From the NCBI RefSeq assembly GCF_004770905.1, contig NZ_RQHT01000014.1, positions 806,001 through 870,000 on the forward strand: a stretch of 64,000 nt of DNA, given 5' to 3'. The notes under the pieces are model-generated. The model had not been told where the DNA came from, searched no databases, and saw only the letters and a program-made list of their open reading frames with translations. This DNA is from Leptospira bandrabouensis. GTDB lineage: Bacteria > Spirochaetota > Leptospiria > Leptospirales > Leptospiraceae. A program made the translations under genes and the position numbers. Positions 36,854 through 45,992 of the stretch are shown one piece after another; the stretch's first letter is position 1; each line of letters starts with the position of its first letter.

Positions 36854-37419
36854 TGGATAACTTCCTCATAGAAGTTGCGGAGTAAGGTTTGCCCATTTTC
36901 CGTGAGGATGGATTCCGGATGAAACTGAACCCCAAAGACCTTTTTCCATTTTCTGTGACGAATTCCCATTATGACTCCATCTTTGGTTTCCGCTGTCACT
37001 TCCAATTCGTTTGGTAAAGAAACTTTCGAGACAGCCCAAGAGTGGTACCTGTTAGCTAAAAATCCATTGGGAAGGTTTTTAAAGACACCTTCTCCATTAT
37101 GTAGGATTTCCGAGGGCCGACCATGGAACACTTCAGGAGTTTGTTCCAATTTGGCTCCGAACATTTCTCCAATCGCTTGGTGGCCGAGACAAATTCCGAG
37201 AACCGGCATTTCTTTATAAATGGAATTTAAATGAGACATGAGTTTTCCTGAAGTTTTGGGAAGACCTGGACCCGGTGACAATACAACAGCTTTGTATTTG
37301 TTTTGTAGATCCAAAGGTAGGTCTTCATCATGCCGAATGACAGTTGTTGGTATGATTTGGTTCAGGTATTGGTACAGAATATAAGTGAATGAATCGTAGT
37401 TGTCGATGAGAAGGAACAT
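36850..37419 (-). CDS. class I glutamine amidotransferase, PabA/TrpG type
   Basis: This is a 189-residue glutaminase subunit that supplies ammonia for aminodeoxychorismate or anthranilate synthesis. Landmarks are [18 protein letters not shown], the nucleophile Cys in [13 protein letters not shown] and the His-Glu pair in GVQFHPES. The start is doubtful: I use the ATG at 37419, where homologues begin, while a TTG at 37434 extends it by five residues. Neither has a Shine-Dalgarno sequence. Because a second copy (60893-61498) sits beside trpE, this one may be the folate enzyme PabA. Its synthase partner is not nearby; instead it overlaps an ABC exporter gene by four bases. Confidence 0.87.
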   Translation of the reverse strand: MFLLIDNYDSFTYILYQYLNQIIPTTVIRHDEDLPLDLQNKYKAVVLSPGPGLPKTSGKLMSHLNSIYKEMPVLGICLGHQAIGEMFGAKLEQTPEVFHGRPSEILHNGEGVFKNLPNGFLANRYHSWAVSKVSLPNELEVTAETKDGVIMGIRHRKWKKVFGVQFHPESILTENGQTLLRNFYEEVIQ

Positions 37420-37474
37420 ACTGGGAGAGGACAAGTGGTGATAAAATCAGGTCCACCTGTCCTTAAACCAATCT

Positions 37475-38641
37475 TTACGCGTTAGGAGTTTCGATTCCAA
37501 CACCATCATTTAAAAATTTAGAAATGATGACTCTTTGGATCTGCGAAGTTCCTTCATAGATTTGGAAGATCTTTGCATCACGCATCAATTTTTCGACTGG
37601 GTATTCTTCGTTGAATCCGTAACCACCAAAGATTTGTACTGCATCCGTTGTAACGCGCATAGCCATATCTGCACAAAAAACTTTTGCAATCGATGCTTGG
37701 TAAGTATTTCTGAATTTGTTATCGATAAGCCAAGCTGATTGCCAACAAAGGAGTCTTCCTGCTTCGATGTCACGAGCCATTTCAGCGATCATAAAACTAA
37801 CACCTTGGTTTACAGAAATTGGTTTCCCAAACGCATTACGAGTGTTTGCGTAACGGATAGAATGATCGAGTGCCGCACGTGCCACACCGACAGCTCCAAT
37901 TGCCACGGCAGGACGAGTTTGGTCAAAAGCGCCCATCGCAATTTTGAACCCTTCTCCTTCTTTTCCAATCATGTTTTCTTTTGGAACTTTTACATCTTCA
38001 AAAGTAACACCACGAGTGTCGGAACAACGTTGTCCCATATTTTTTTCTTTTTTACCAACGATGATTCCTGGAGATTTGGCATCGACGATGAAACCTGTCA
38101 TACCTTTGTGACCCGCATTTGGATCTGTTTTTGCTAAAACAAAAAACCAATCTGCATGACCTGCGTTTGTGATCCACATTTTGGATCCGTTGATGATGTA
38201 TTCGTCACCCACTCTTTTTGCCGTAGTTCGAATTCCAGCCACATCGGAACCAGCTCCTGGCTCCGTTACTGCATAAGCAGCCAATGTAAAATTTTCAGTC
38301 ATTGGTTGGATGAATTTTTTCATCACATAATCATCCGCACCTAACAATACAGGCGCAAGTGCCAAGTTGTTTGCTAGGATGGCTGTGGCCATTCCAGAAC
38401 ATCCGTAAAATAACTCTTCCGAAGCAATCAGTTCATCCAAAACACCGAGGCCAGACCCACCGTATTCCACGGGGATATGCATATTCATAAGACCTACATC
38501 AAAAGCTTTCTTTAAAATTTCTTTCGGATATTCACCTGTGTGGTCATGGTGTTCCGCCTTGGGAATCATTTCATTTTTGGCGAAATCTTTCGCTAAGTCG
38601 CGTAGGGCTTTTTGTTCATCGGTGATAGAAAAGTCGATCAT
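37475..38641 (-). CDS. acyl-CoA dehydrogenase
   Basis: This is a 388-residue FAD enzyme for the alpha,beta-dehydrogenation of acyl-CoA in beta-oxidation. Landmarks are the family signatures [14 protein letters not shown] (near 123-136) and [20 protein letters not shown] (near 339-358). The catalytic Glu lies in [10 protein letters not shown] (near 367), as in medium/short-chain enzymes. A bare N-terminus ([18 protein letters not shown]) indicates a cytoplasmic protein. The gene stands alone between pabA and the divergent yebC. Leptospira uses fatty acids as its main carbon source, which fits, but the chain-length preference cannot be read. Confidence 0.94.
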   Translation of the reverse strand: MIDFSITDEQKALRDLAKDFAKNEMIPKAEHHDHTGEYPKEILKKAFDVGLMNMHIPVEYGGSGLGVLDELIASEELFYGCSGMATAILANNLALAPVLLGADDYVMKKFIQPMTENFTLAAYAVTEPGAGSDVAGIRTTAKRVGDEYIINGSKMWITNAGHADWFFVLAKTDPNAGHKGMTGFIVDAKSPGIIVGKKEKNMGQRCSDTRGVTFEDVKVPKENMIGKEGEGFKIAMGAFDQTRPAVAIGAVGVARAALDHSIRYANTRNAFGKPISVNQGVSFMIAEMARDIEAGRLLCWQSAWLIDNKFRNTYQASIAKVFCADMAMRVTTDAVQIFGGYGFNEEYPVEKLMRDAKIFQIYEGTSQIQRVIISKFLNDGVGIETPNA

Positions 38642-38764
38642 GGTATGCCTTATAGATGTTTTTTTACAGTACTTTGGAATTTTCTCTCTGAGTCAAGAAA
38701 CTAGGGCGACTTAAATCTGTTGAAAAATCTTTTGAATCAAAAATCCTAGCCTTGGGAGAAAACA

Positions 38765-39508
38765 ATGTCAGGACACTCGAAATGGGCGACGATTCGAAGA
38801 AAAAAGGGAGCCATTGATGCCAAAAGAGGCGCCATCTTTACAAGGATTGCCAAAGAAATTTCCGTAGCAGCGAAAGAAGGTGGTGGAGACCAAGAAGGAA
38901 ACCCAAGATTACGCTTAGCTGTCACGAAAGCAAAAGCCGCCAATATGCCTAAAGACAACATTGAACGTGCCATCAAAAAAGGTACGGGTGGACTCGAAGG
39001 TATGGTCTACGAAGAGTGTCTGTACGAATGTTACGCACCTGGTGGTGTTGCCATTATGGTGGATGTTCTTACTGATAAAAAATCCCGTACAACTCCTGAA
39101 ATTAAAAGCATTCTAACCAAACTCGGTGGTTCCCTCGCCAATGCAGGTGCCGTTTCTCGTTTTTTTGAAAGAAAAGGACAAATCACCCTAAAAGCAGACC
39201 AAATTTCTGAAGAAGCGTTGTTTGATTTGGCACTCGGTGCTGGTGCCGAAGACATCCAAGTGAATGACGGAATGTATGTTGTAATTACAGCTCCTGCAGA
39301 ATATGAAGCTGTCCAATCTGCCCTTTCTACAAAGGGCCTAAATATGGAAGAATCAGAAATTAAATACATTGCGATGACAACTGTCGAAGTAAACGACAAA
39401 GAAACCGCAGAAAAGGTGATGAAGTTAATTGATAACCTAGAAGCCAATGACGACGTGCAGGGTGTAAGTTCCAACTTTGAGTTAGGTGAAGGTGTCGAAC
39501 TAGATTAA
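38765..39508 (+). CDS. yebC: YebC/PmpR-family protein
   Basis: This is a 247-residue protein of the YebC/PmpR/TACO1 family, described as transcriptional regulators and, more recently, as translation factors that help with proline-rich stretches. [20 protein letters not shown] at the N-terminus, [12 protein letters not shown] and [13 protein letters not shown] are diagnostic. GGGAG precedes the ATG by seven bases. Two hairpins follow the stop. Confidence 0.95.
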   Translation: MSGHSKWATIRRKKGAIDAKRGAIFTRIAKEISVAAKEGGGDQEGNPRLRLAVTKAKAANMPKDNIERAIKKGTGGLEGMVYEECLYECYAPGGVAIMVDVLTDKKSRTTPEIKSILTKLGGSLANAGAVSRFFERKGQITLKADQISEEALFDLALGAGAEDIQVNDGMYVVITAPAEYEAVQSALSTKGLNMEESEIKYIAMTTVEVNDKETAEKVMKLIDNLEANDDVQGVSSNFELGEGVELD

Positions 39509-39522
39509 ATTTTTCCCTGAAA

Positions 39523-39553
39523 AGACAGGACGGTAAATTATGTCGCCCTGTCT
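39523..39553 (+). terminator. hairpin downstream of yebC
   Basis: AGACAGGACG pairs with CGCCCTGTCT (one A-C mismatch) across an 11-base loop. No U tract follows, so this is a weak terminator candidate or an mRNA-end stabiliser. Confidence 0.35.
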
Positions 39554-39570
39554 CAAGTGAAGTTTGAAAT

Positions 39571-39595
39571 CGTAAGACAAATATTTTGTCTTACG
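39571..39595. terminator. perfect 11-bp hairpin between convergent yebC and GlsB-like genes
   Basis: CGTAAGACAAA and TTTGTCTTACG are perfectly complementary with a three-base loop. It lies midway between two convergent genes and may end transcription from both sides, although neither strand has a long U tract directly after it. Confidence 0.45.
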
Positions 39596-39614
39596 AAGTT
39601 ACCGGTTTTTTGGT

Positions 39615-39860
39615 TTATCTTTTTTTGATCATACCTGCAATGAAGATAAGTAAAATGGCACCTACGACTGCCACAATCAATTCCGCAATCAGACCATAAG
39701 ATCGAAAACCTAATAGGCCAAATACAATTCCTCCTAAAAAGGAACCGACAACACCGATCACTAAATTGGCAATCAGCCCAAATCCTTTTCCACGCAAAAT
39801 ACGACCAGCAAGCCAACCTGCTGCAAGACCAATCAGTAAAAACCAAATAAAACTAAACAT
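39615..39860 (-). CDS. GlsB/YeaQ/YmgE-family small membrane protein
   Basis: This is an 81-residue inner-membrane protein with three hydrophobic helices. It has the glycine-zipper pattern of the transglycosylase-associated (GlsB/YeaQ/YmgE) family: GLAAGWLAGRILRGKGFGLIANLVIGVVGSFLGG pattern in residues 12-45 and LIAELIVAVVGAILLIF near the end. Members are stress-induced; the biochemical function is unknown. AAGGATAG precedes the ATG. Confidence 0.88.
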   Translation of the reverse strand: MFSFIWFLLIGLAAGWLAGRILRGKGFGLIANLVIGVVGSFLGGIVFGLLGFRSYGLIAELIVAVVGAILLIFIAGMIKKR

Positions 39861-39948
39861 AAGTTACTATCCTTGTTGCCTTTTCTTTTGAATTCTCATA
39901 AATTTACAAGAAGTCGTTTGAGAATCAAATCATATACGCAGGCTACAT

Positions 39949-41298
39949 TTGAAAAATCAACTTTTAACAGGTCCCTATTATTTTGGTATGAAAGATTTGG
40001 ATGTATTCAAAAAACATTTCATCCAAGAAAACCAAGGGAAACCTCTTTTCCTCATTCGTTTTGAAAACATTACTGGTATCGAACTTACTGATTTTTTGGA
40101 TCTACTTCGAACTGAGTTTTATAACTGTATGGATTTGGAAGATATTACTTTTGGATTTCACCATATTGAAAAACAAAACATTTTGATTATGGGGATCTCT
40201 CCCCTTTTTGAATGGGATATCGAACGATTCCCAAATATTGAAAATGCAGTTGGTAAATTCCAACAACAATGTTTACAGAATAAAACTGCATCCTTTCACT
40301 TTGGAGTTTCTAGAACTCAATCTAATTTCATCTCGGATGATGAGGAAATTTATAACGAACTTTATAAATCATCAGAAAAAAATCTAAACGATAACCTAGT
40401 TCGTTGGAGTTGGACATATTACAATAAAGCCAATACTTATATTTCTGGTTCAGTTCATGAAGCCATGATCCAACCGACTGTCATCTTCAACCCTAAAGAC
40501 AAAACCTATTCTGTGAAAGGCGGCGAAGTTTTTCTAGGTGGTGGAGCCTATATCGGTTATAAAGATTTGATCAATGACATTCCTTCTGACCAAGATATAA
40601 ATCGTATTGAACTTTTGATTTTAGAAAAGTTGATCATAGCTTGTGAAGGGGCACCAGGGTTATTAAAATTCAATATTTCGCCTCAATCGTTAATTGATAC
40701 TTTTTCGCAAATGGACCGAGTCGATCGACTGAAAAAACTCATCCAGAATAAAGACCTACTTCCTGAAAACATACGATTCGAACTCGTAGAAAAACCTTAT
40801 GATGATTCGCACTTTCCATTAAAAGATGTATGTCATGCATTCTATTCACATGGAATGAGTTTTGCGGCAGACGACTTTGGGGTAAAAAGTCAGTCCCACC
40901 AAATCGTTTTAGATCTAGGAATTATGATCAAAGAATTTAAACTAGATCCTATTAGTTTTAAATTCAAAATGGAAGAAGACCAAATTAAATTTTTGGATAA
41001 CTTGGCATTTATTGATTATTGTAAACGTCTAGCTGATAACAGGGAGGCTGTGATTACTGCTGAAGCTGTTGAGGATTTTGATACTTTACGATTTCTTATG
41101 GAACACCAAATTTACCAATTCCAAGCAAACATTCTATTTGGAAAAATGACCGTATCGGATTATAAAAGGGATTTTGAAGTTCTGCATTCAATCCATGAAG
41201 ATGTTGTGAAAGAAGTATTGACAGATAAAATTTTGTCAGAAAAACAAAAGAAAGTTGGGAATTTGTTTCGGGTTGCTTCCGAAGAAGGTTTAATTTAA
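39949..41298 (+). CDS. degenerate-GGDEF/EAL-domain protein
   Basis: This is a 449-residue protein starting at a TTG with AGG six bases upstream. The N-terminal 170 residues look like a worn-down GGDEF domain without the GGDEF signature. Residues about 190-430 follow the EAL c-di-GMP phosphodiesterase fold. GGEVFLGG stands at the EAL position, followed by KFNISPQSL, IRFELVEKP, AADDFGVKSQS, FKLDPISF and ITAEAVEDFDTL. The metal-binding acidic residues (Glu, Asn, Glu, Asp-Asp, Lys, Glu) mostly remain, so c-di-GMP binding and perhaps hydrolysis are possible, though the EAL tripeptide itself has become Glu-Val-Phe. It is followed after eight bases by a pseudo-receiver gene. Confidence 0.82.
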   Translation: MKNQLLTGPYYFGMKDLDVFKKHFIQENQGKPLFLIRFENITGIELTDFLDLLRTEFYNCMDLEDITFGFHHIEKQNILIMGISPLFEWDIERFPNIENAVGKFQQQCLQNKTASFHFGVSRTQSNFISDDEEIYNELYKSSEKNLNDNLVRWSWTYYNKANTYISGSVHEAMIQPTVIFNPKDKTYSVKGGEVFLGGGAYIGYKDLINDIPSDQDINRIELLILEKLIIACEGAPGLLKFNISPQSLIDTFSQMDRVDRLKKLIQNKDLLPENIRFELVEKPYDDSHFPLKDVCHAFYSHGMSFAADDFGVKSQSHQIVLDLGIMIKEFKLDPISFKFKMEEDQIKFLDNLAFIDYCKRLADNREAVITAEAVEDFDTLRFLMEHQIYQFQANILFGKMTVSDYKRDFEVLHSIHEDVVKEVLTDKILSEKQKKVGNLFRVASEEGLI

Positions 41299-41306
41299 AA
41301 TTCATT

Positions 41307-42263
41307 ATGCATTTCATCATGGCGATTGAAAACGATCCCAATTCCTCTCAGGATTTGGAAAATATCTTCCTTGGTTTACGCCAACGAGTTGTTATCACTA
41401 AGTTTTCTCAAACAGTCCAAGAATATGTGAAATCCTCTAATCCAGATATCATATTAATGGGTTTGTCCTTTAAGGATAAAAAAGAATTAGAATTTGTTTT
41501 GGAACTTCGCCGTGATGTGATCACTCATAACATTCCTATTTTGGCTATGATTCCCAAAGAAGATTCCAACTTCATAGCAAATCATAAAGCTCTTGGTTTT
41601 ACAGATTATATGGTTAAACCATTAATCAAACAACCTCTTTTAGATCGTATCCACTCACATATTGAAGAATATAAGTTTAGCGAATCATCCAAAACAAGAG
41701 ACAATATGTCATTTGTTGTTGTGGATAGAGGACATGGACGTGTATTGTTTCAGTGTCGTGCTAATCTCAAACGATATGTATTTCCAGAATTCAAAAAAAT
41801 ATTCACACCTAATTTTTTAAAGTCCATCCAGTCTGAACGTATTTGTTTTGATGTTCGCGTTGTTCCCGAATTGGGAAAAGATGAAGTAGAAGTTTTCGAA
41901 CGTGTGATGAAACTGTTTTCAAATCACGAAAAAGTTGTATTCATCGCTGGTCGACACATGGGTGCTTTTATTGAACATGCAGCAGATGATGAAAAAATGT
42001 TAGTATTCATGGCGCCAAACGAGTTCGAAGAATATGTAAAAATGGAAGAACAGAAAAAAGAAGAACAACGTAAAAAAGAAAAAAAGGAAAAGTTTATTAA
42101 GGAAACAGGTAAAGAACCTCCACCAGCTCCTACACTTTTAAGCCAGGTTAAAATTGAACTTCCAATCAATCCACCCAGCGAACCAGAAATTTCAAATCCT
42201 TCTTCAGAATCGACAGATACTTCGTCTAACTCTGATTCAACGCAATCTCCACCCCAACCATAA
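41307..42263 (+). CDS. pseudo-receiver protein with Pro/Ser-rich tail
   Basis: This is a 318-residue protein. Residues 1-125 fold as a receiver by pattern (hydrophobic strands, IPILAMIPK and the YMVKPL motif). Gly52 in IILMGLSF replaces the phosphoacceptor Asp, so it cannot be phosphorylated in the normal way. Residues 130-245 form a second alpha/beta domain that I do not recognise (FVVVDRGHGRVLFQCRANL). Next comes a Lys/Glu-rich helix (about 248-272) and a disordered Pro/Ser/Thr-rich tail. The eight-base spacing to the EAL gene suggests joint expression and perhaps a complex. Confidence 0.75.
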   Translation: MHFIMAIENDPNSSQDLENIFLGLRQRVVITKFSQTVQEYVKSSNPDIILMGLSFKDKKELEFVLELRRDVITHNIPILAMIPKEDSNFIANHKALGFTDYMVKPLIKQPLLDRIHSHIEEYKFSESSKTRDNMSFVVVDRGHGRVLFQCRANLKRYVFPEFKKIFTPNFLKSIQSERICFDVRVVPELGKDEVEVFERVMKLFSNHEKVVFIAGRHMGAFIEHAADDEKMLVFMAPNEFEEYVKMEEQKKEEQRKKEKKEKFIKETGKEPPPAPTLLSQVKIELPINPPSEPEISNPSSESTDTSSNSDSTQSPPQP

Positions 42264-42293
42264 TTGATAAAAATTAAACAAAAGAAGTAACCA

Positions 42294-43076
42294 ATGAACT
42301 ACAAACGAGAAGTCATCGATATTCCCAACGGCAAAGGCGAAATCATTCGCTTTCAAATGAACGAACAAAATTCACTCACCGGTCAAAACATGAGAGACCT
42401 CGGTGAAATTTTAAATGAAATCAAGGCCGACAATTCCAAACGTGGTGTGATTTTAACCACAGACAATCCTAAGTTTTTTTGCAATGGACTCGATGCAGAA
42501 AACTTACTTTCTACCAGTAGAGACAAACTCATCGATGAAGTCGGTGGCATTGTTATTTTATTCGGTGAGTTAGTTAAATTTGATAAACCTCTCATTACCG
42601 AAGTCACCGGTCATGCCATGGGTGGTGGTGCGGTCATCACGGTTGCATCTGATTTTAAATATATGTTGGATGGAAAAGGAAGGATTGGTTTTACAGAAGT
42701 CAATGTGGGTCTTCCGCTTCCTGGAAGTTTTATCGATCGGATTCGAATGTGTGTGGATCCAAGGTATTGGGCAGAAGTATGTTTAGAAGGAACCACTTAC
42801 AAAGGTGCCGAAGCCAAAAAAATTGGTCTTATCGATGAAGTGGCTCCAACTCCCGAAGAGGTTCGAAAACTTGCATTAAAGAAACTGGAGGCCCTGTCGA
42901 AAGTTCCTTCCGCTGCCTACCGGGCTACAAAAAATACTTTGAATGGTGCACTGATAGCTCACCTAGATCAGTATAAAAAGGACACGATCAAATCCTTTGA
43001 ACAACCAGGTGTTGTTGATAATTTACTCGAAGCAATGACAGCCCTTAAGGAAAAACGTAGACCCGTTTTTAAATAA
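42294..43076 (+). CDS. enoyl-CoA hydratase/isomerase (crotonase) family protein
   Basis: This is a 260-residue crotonase-fold enzyme. The oxyanion-hole segments are FFCNGLDAENL (near 62-72) and TGHAMGGGAVITVASDF (near 102-118). GFTEVNVGLPLP follows, where the second catalytic Glu of true hydratases would be near NVGLPLP. The call could be a hydratase or a delta3,delta2-enoyl-CoA isomerase. It stands 30 bases after the pseudo-receiver gene; a GC-rich hairpin follows its stop. Confidence 0.88.
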   Translation: MNYKREVIDIPNGKGEIIRFQMNEQNSLTGQNMRDLGEILNEIKADNSKRGVILTTDNPKFFCNGLDAENLLSTSRDKLIDEVGGIVILFGELVKFDKPLITEVTGHAMGGGAVITVASDFKYMLDGKGRIGFTEVNVGLPLPGSFIDRIRMCVDPRYWAEVCLEGTTYKGAEAKKIGLIDEVAPTPEEVRKLALKKLEALSKVPSAAYRATKNTLNGALIAHLDQYKKDTIKSFEQPGVVDNLLEAMTALKEKRRPVFK

Positions 43077-43088
43077 ATTTTTACAGAA

Positions 43089-43115
43089 CGAGGGGAAAAT
43101 GAGAATGGCCCCTCG
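43089..43115 (+). terminator. hairpin after the crotonase gene
   Basis: CGAGGGG and CCCCTCG form a seven-pair stem around a 13-base loop, 12 bases after the stop. The following bases (ATTCTTATAAG) are only weakly U rich. Confidence 0.4.
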
Positions 43116-43165
43116 ATTCTTATAAGTCTTTTCACCATAATAGCCGAAAAATATAGTGAAATCTG

Positions 43166-45130
43166 ATGTTGCGTTCTCTCGTATTAGTACTTATACTTTC
43201 TTTCTTTCCCCTTTCTGCAATATCTGTCTCTGATTTTCCCCCAGGTTTTGTTTTAAAAAATCCCTACGTCTGGCCCGTCAAAGGATATGATTCTATCACC
43301 GGCACCTTCGGTGAATTTCGAACAGGTCATTTTCATATGGGCCAAGATTTTTCTACAGGTGGCAGGATTGGTATTCCTATCGTAGCTGTCGCAAAAGGAA
43401 AAATCACACGAGTACAAAGAAGATGGACTAGCATAGGTTATGCGTTATTCCTCCAACACGATGATGGAATGACTTCACGGTACGGTCATTTACATAAATT
43501 TTCACAAAAAGTTATCAAACAAATCTTAAAATCAAAACAAGCAAAAAGATACAAAGATAGAACCGATTTTGATATAGCACTTCCTGAACCAGTTGAGGTA
43601 GAAGCTGGCGAAACAATAGCATTTTCTGGTGACACAGGAGTGGGGCCACCTCACCTTCACTTTGAACTTTTTAAAGACAACGTATATTATAATCCCGTAC
43701 ATTATGGATTAGGATACAACGTGGCAGAACCTATTGTATTCAATGCACTTCGGATTACGCCACAAACACCACGAACTTTTATTAACGGCCGAAATGAAAC
43801 CGTTGAAATTCCTTTTTATGAAACAGGTGGAAACCGATTTGAGTTATCCGAGTCACCTACTCTCTTTATACAGGGAAAAGTGGGAATACAAATTGCAATC
43901 CACCAAAAATCAAATAGTAATCGTCTTGGTATTTTCACCTTAGATATGTTAATTGGTGAAAATGTTTTACAAGGTTTCCAACTATCGAAAATTCTAAAAG
44001 AACACACAAGAAAAAACGTATTATTATATGACAGTTCTGTAAGTAAACCTAATGGAAACCCATTTTCCTATTATTTACATACAAGAGATGGGAATGACCT
44101 TCTTGGAATGCGGAGTAATGGAAGAGAACAAGGCCTACTCGATAGCGAACAAATGAGAATGGGTGAACCAAAAGAGATTACCATTCGAGCTACTGGTATG
44201 GGTGGCCAGATGTCTTTTGCTTCCTTTTATATTCTAAAAGACCAAGGGGATTATAGTCATATTGTCACTAAAGAATGGAAATACAATGTGTACTATGATC
44301 GTTATACGACTTTCAAATCGAAAGATACAAAAGTGGAATTATTTTTTCCAGTAAATGCTGTGTATTCCAAAGCATTTTTTGAAATTGAAGCCCAAGAACA
44401 AATACAAATCAAAACACAAGGGCTCAACCAACTTTCCAGTGTATATAAAATTGGTCCTGATTTTAAGGATTTTAATTTAGGTTATGACCTTTATGTAAAG
44501 GTACCAAAATCGAAAGATATTAACTCAGCTGACCTATATGAAGTTTTACCAGATGGAAACGTTAAAAAAATAAATGGATCTTCTTTTAGTTCTTGGGGCC
44601 AGTTTTTCAAAGTAAGATTACGCAAGACAGGAATGTTTGTGGTTCTTTCAGACCAAACTCCTCCTACAATCTACTTACACGAGTTGATGAGTAAAACCGT
44701 TTATCCTAGAGAAGATTTTGCTTTGTATTTAAAAGCTGTGGATGTTGGATCAGGAATTATGCCTGACGGGTTTGACATCACAGTGGATGGAATTCCAGGC
44801 AAAGCGGAATTTTTTCCTAAAGACGGTCGTTTGGAAATCTTTGAACCAGAGATTTTATATGAACCAGGGAAACATACTGTGCTTGCGAGTGTGCGAGATT
44901 TTGCTGGAAATTGGAGTTCGACAGTTCGATATGATTACGAAATACAGGCTCCACCTGTTACGGAAGAAAAGAAAAAACTTCCTAACGAAAATCAAAACGT
45001 AGATTTGGGAAAAGATAAAAAGAATATAAAAGAAACTAAAACAAAACCATCTTCACCTAAGGTGCAAAAGGCGGTGAAACCAATTTCAATCGCACCCAAG
45101 GCAAAGGATAAAAAATCTACATCCCGATAG
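43166..45130 (+). CDS. exported M23-family metallopeptidase
   Basis: This is a 654-residue protein. The Sec signal ([19 protein letters not shown]) indicates export. The peptidase domain at about residues 30-190 has zinc ligands in HFHMGQDFS (His and Asp) and in PPHLHFELF (His-x-His), with RYGHLHKF between. This is a LytM/M23 fold that cuts peptidoglycan cross-bridges or peptides. The 400-residue remainder holds beta-rich, Ig-like segments (for example [16 protein letters not shown] and [21 protein letters not shown] pattern) and a Lys/Pro-rich C-terminus. All key residues are present. The 3' end overlaps fabG by 14 bases, convergently. Confidence 0.9.
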   Translation: MLRSLVLVLILSFFPLSAISVSDFPPGFVLKNPYVWPVKGYDSITGTFGEFRTGHFHMGQDFSTGGRIGIPIVAVAKGKITRVQRRWTSIGYALFLQHDDGMTSRYGHLHKFSQKVIKQILKSKQAKRYKDRTDFDIALPEPVEVEAGETIAFSGDTGVGPPHLHFELFKDNVYYNPVHYGLGYNVAEPIVFNALRITPQTPRTFINGRNETVEIPFYETGGNRFELSESPTLFIQGKVGIQIAIHQKSNSNRLGIFTLDMLIGENVLQGFQLSKILKEHTRKNVLLYDSSVSKPNGNPFSYYLHTRDGNDLLGMRSNGREQGLLDSEQMRMGEPKEITIRATGMGGQMSFASFYILKDQGDYSHIVTKEWKYNVYYDRYTTFKSKDTKVELFFPVNAVYSKAFFEIEAQEQIQIKTQGLNQLSSVYKIGPDFKDFNLGYDLYVKVPKSKDINSADLYEVLPDGNVKKINGSSFSSWGQFFKVRLRKTGMFVVLSDQTPPTIYLHELMSKTVYPREDFALYLKAVDVGSGIMPDGFDITVDGIPGKAEFFPKDGRLEIFEPEILYEPGKHTVLASVRDFAGNWSSTVRYDYEIQAPPVTEEKKKLPNENQNVDLGKDKKNIKETKTKPSSPKVQKAVKPISIAPKAKDKKSTSR

Positions 45131-45884
45131 CCGCACCACCGTCTACACGGAGGTAAGTTCCAGTAATGTAAGATGCATCGTTACTTAAGAAAAACTTAAC
45201 AGCAGATGCGATCTCTTCTTGTTTTCCCGGACGTTTGAGTGGGATTACAGAAGGATCAGTTAACTTGTCTTGCACTTCTTTGGAAAGTGTTCCCGTCATT
45301 TCTGTTTGTACATAACCTGGACAAACTGCATTTACGAGTACGTTTCTTCCTGAAAATTCACGAGCAGAAACTTTTGTTAATGCAATCACTCCCGCTTTGG
45401 AAGTAGAGTAGTTTGCTTGGCCTGGTTGGCCGGTTAATCCAGAAACAGAAGAGATGTTTACGATTCTACCAGAGTCAGATTTTAGAATGAGTTTACTTGC
45501 GGACTTAGTCATAAGGAAAACTCCCTTACAGTTTACATCCATAACAAAGTCATATTCTTGTTCAGACATACGAATGAGAAGATTGTCTTTTAAAACTCCA
45601 GCGTTGTTTACTAGAAAATCTAGTTTTCCAAAAGCCTCTTTAGTTTTGCTGATCGCAGTGTCGCAGTCTTCTGGTTTTGTTACGTTACAAGCAACTCCAA
45701 TTGCTTTCACACCAAATTTTGCTTCTACTTCTCTTGCAGCTTCTTCAATTTTTTCCTGATTCAAATCAACAAGCACCAAACTTGCACCATGCGATGCGAT
45801 TCGGTTTGCGATTGCTCTTCCCAAACCAATGGGAGAGGCAGCTCCCGTTACCAGTGCTACTTTTCCTTCGAATTCTTTGGACAT
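45117..45884 (-). CDS. fabG: SDR-family 3-oxoacyl-ACP reductase
   Basis: This 255-residue short-chain dehydrogenase/reductase shows [19 protein letters not shown] (NADPH site), NNAGV, the catalytic Ser in [15 protein letters not shown] and YSTSKAG with Tyr and Lys. CPGYVQTEM and the C-terminal [11 protein letters not shown] fit FabG in fatty-acid synthesis. A paralogous SDR with another substrate is possible because no other fab genes are near. AGGGGGG precedes the ATG. Confidence 0.9.
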   Translation of the reverse strand: MSKEFEGKVALVTGAASPIGLGRAIANRIASHGASLVLVDLNQEKIEEAAREVEAKFGVKAIGVACNVTKPEDCDTAISKTKEAFGKLDFLVNNAGVLKDNLLIRMSEQEYDFVMDVNCKGVFLMTKSASKLILKSDSGRIVNISSVSGLTGQPGQANYSTSKAGVIALTKVSAREFSGRNVLVNAVCPGYVQTEMTGTLSKEVQDKLTDPSVIPLKRPGKQEEIASAVKFFLSNDASYITGTYLRVDGGAAIGM

Positions 45885-45926
45885 ATGCCCCCCTAGGATT
45901 TATTACTAGATTCTAAACTTGAATTT

Positions 45927-45939
45927 CGAACATCGTTCG
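45927..45939. promoter_or_regulatory. CGAAC-ATC-GTTCG palindrome between fabG and purB
   Basis: This is a perfect 5-3-5 inverted repeat in the 108-base divergent spacer, 54 bases before the purB start. It resembles a Gram-positive-type LexA box (CGAAC-N4-GTTCG) but is one base shorter in the spacer. It could be an operator for either gene. Confidence 0.3.
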
Positions 45940-45992
45940 GCAATCGTAAAATTCCCAGTTGAAAGAGAAGTTTCTAATGAAAGACTGCCCTT

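Noticed and set aside
37739..38137. 132-codon forward frame opposite the acyl-CoA dehydrogenase
   Set aside because: The peptide is Cys/His/Phe-rich antisense of a conserved coding region; no start signal.
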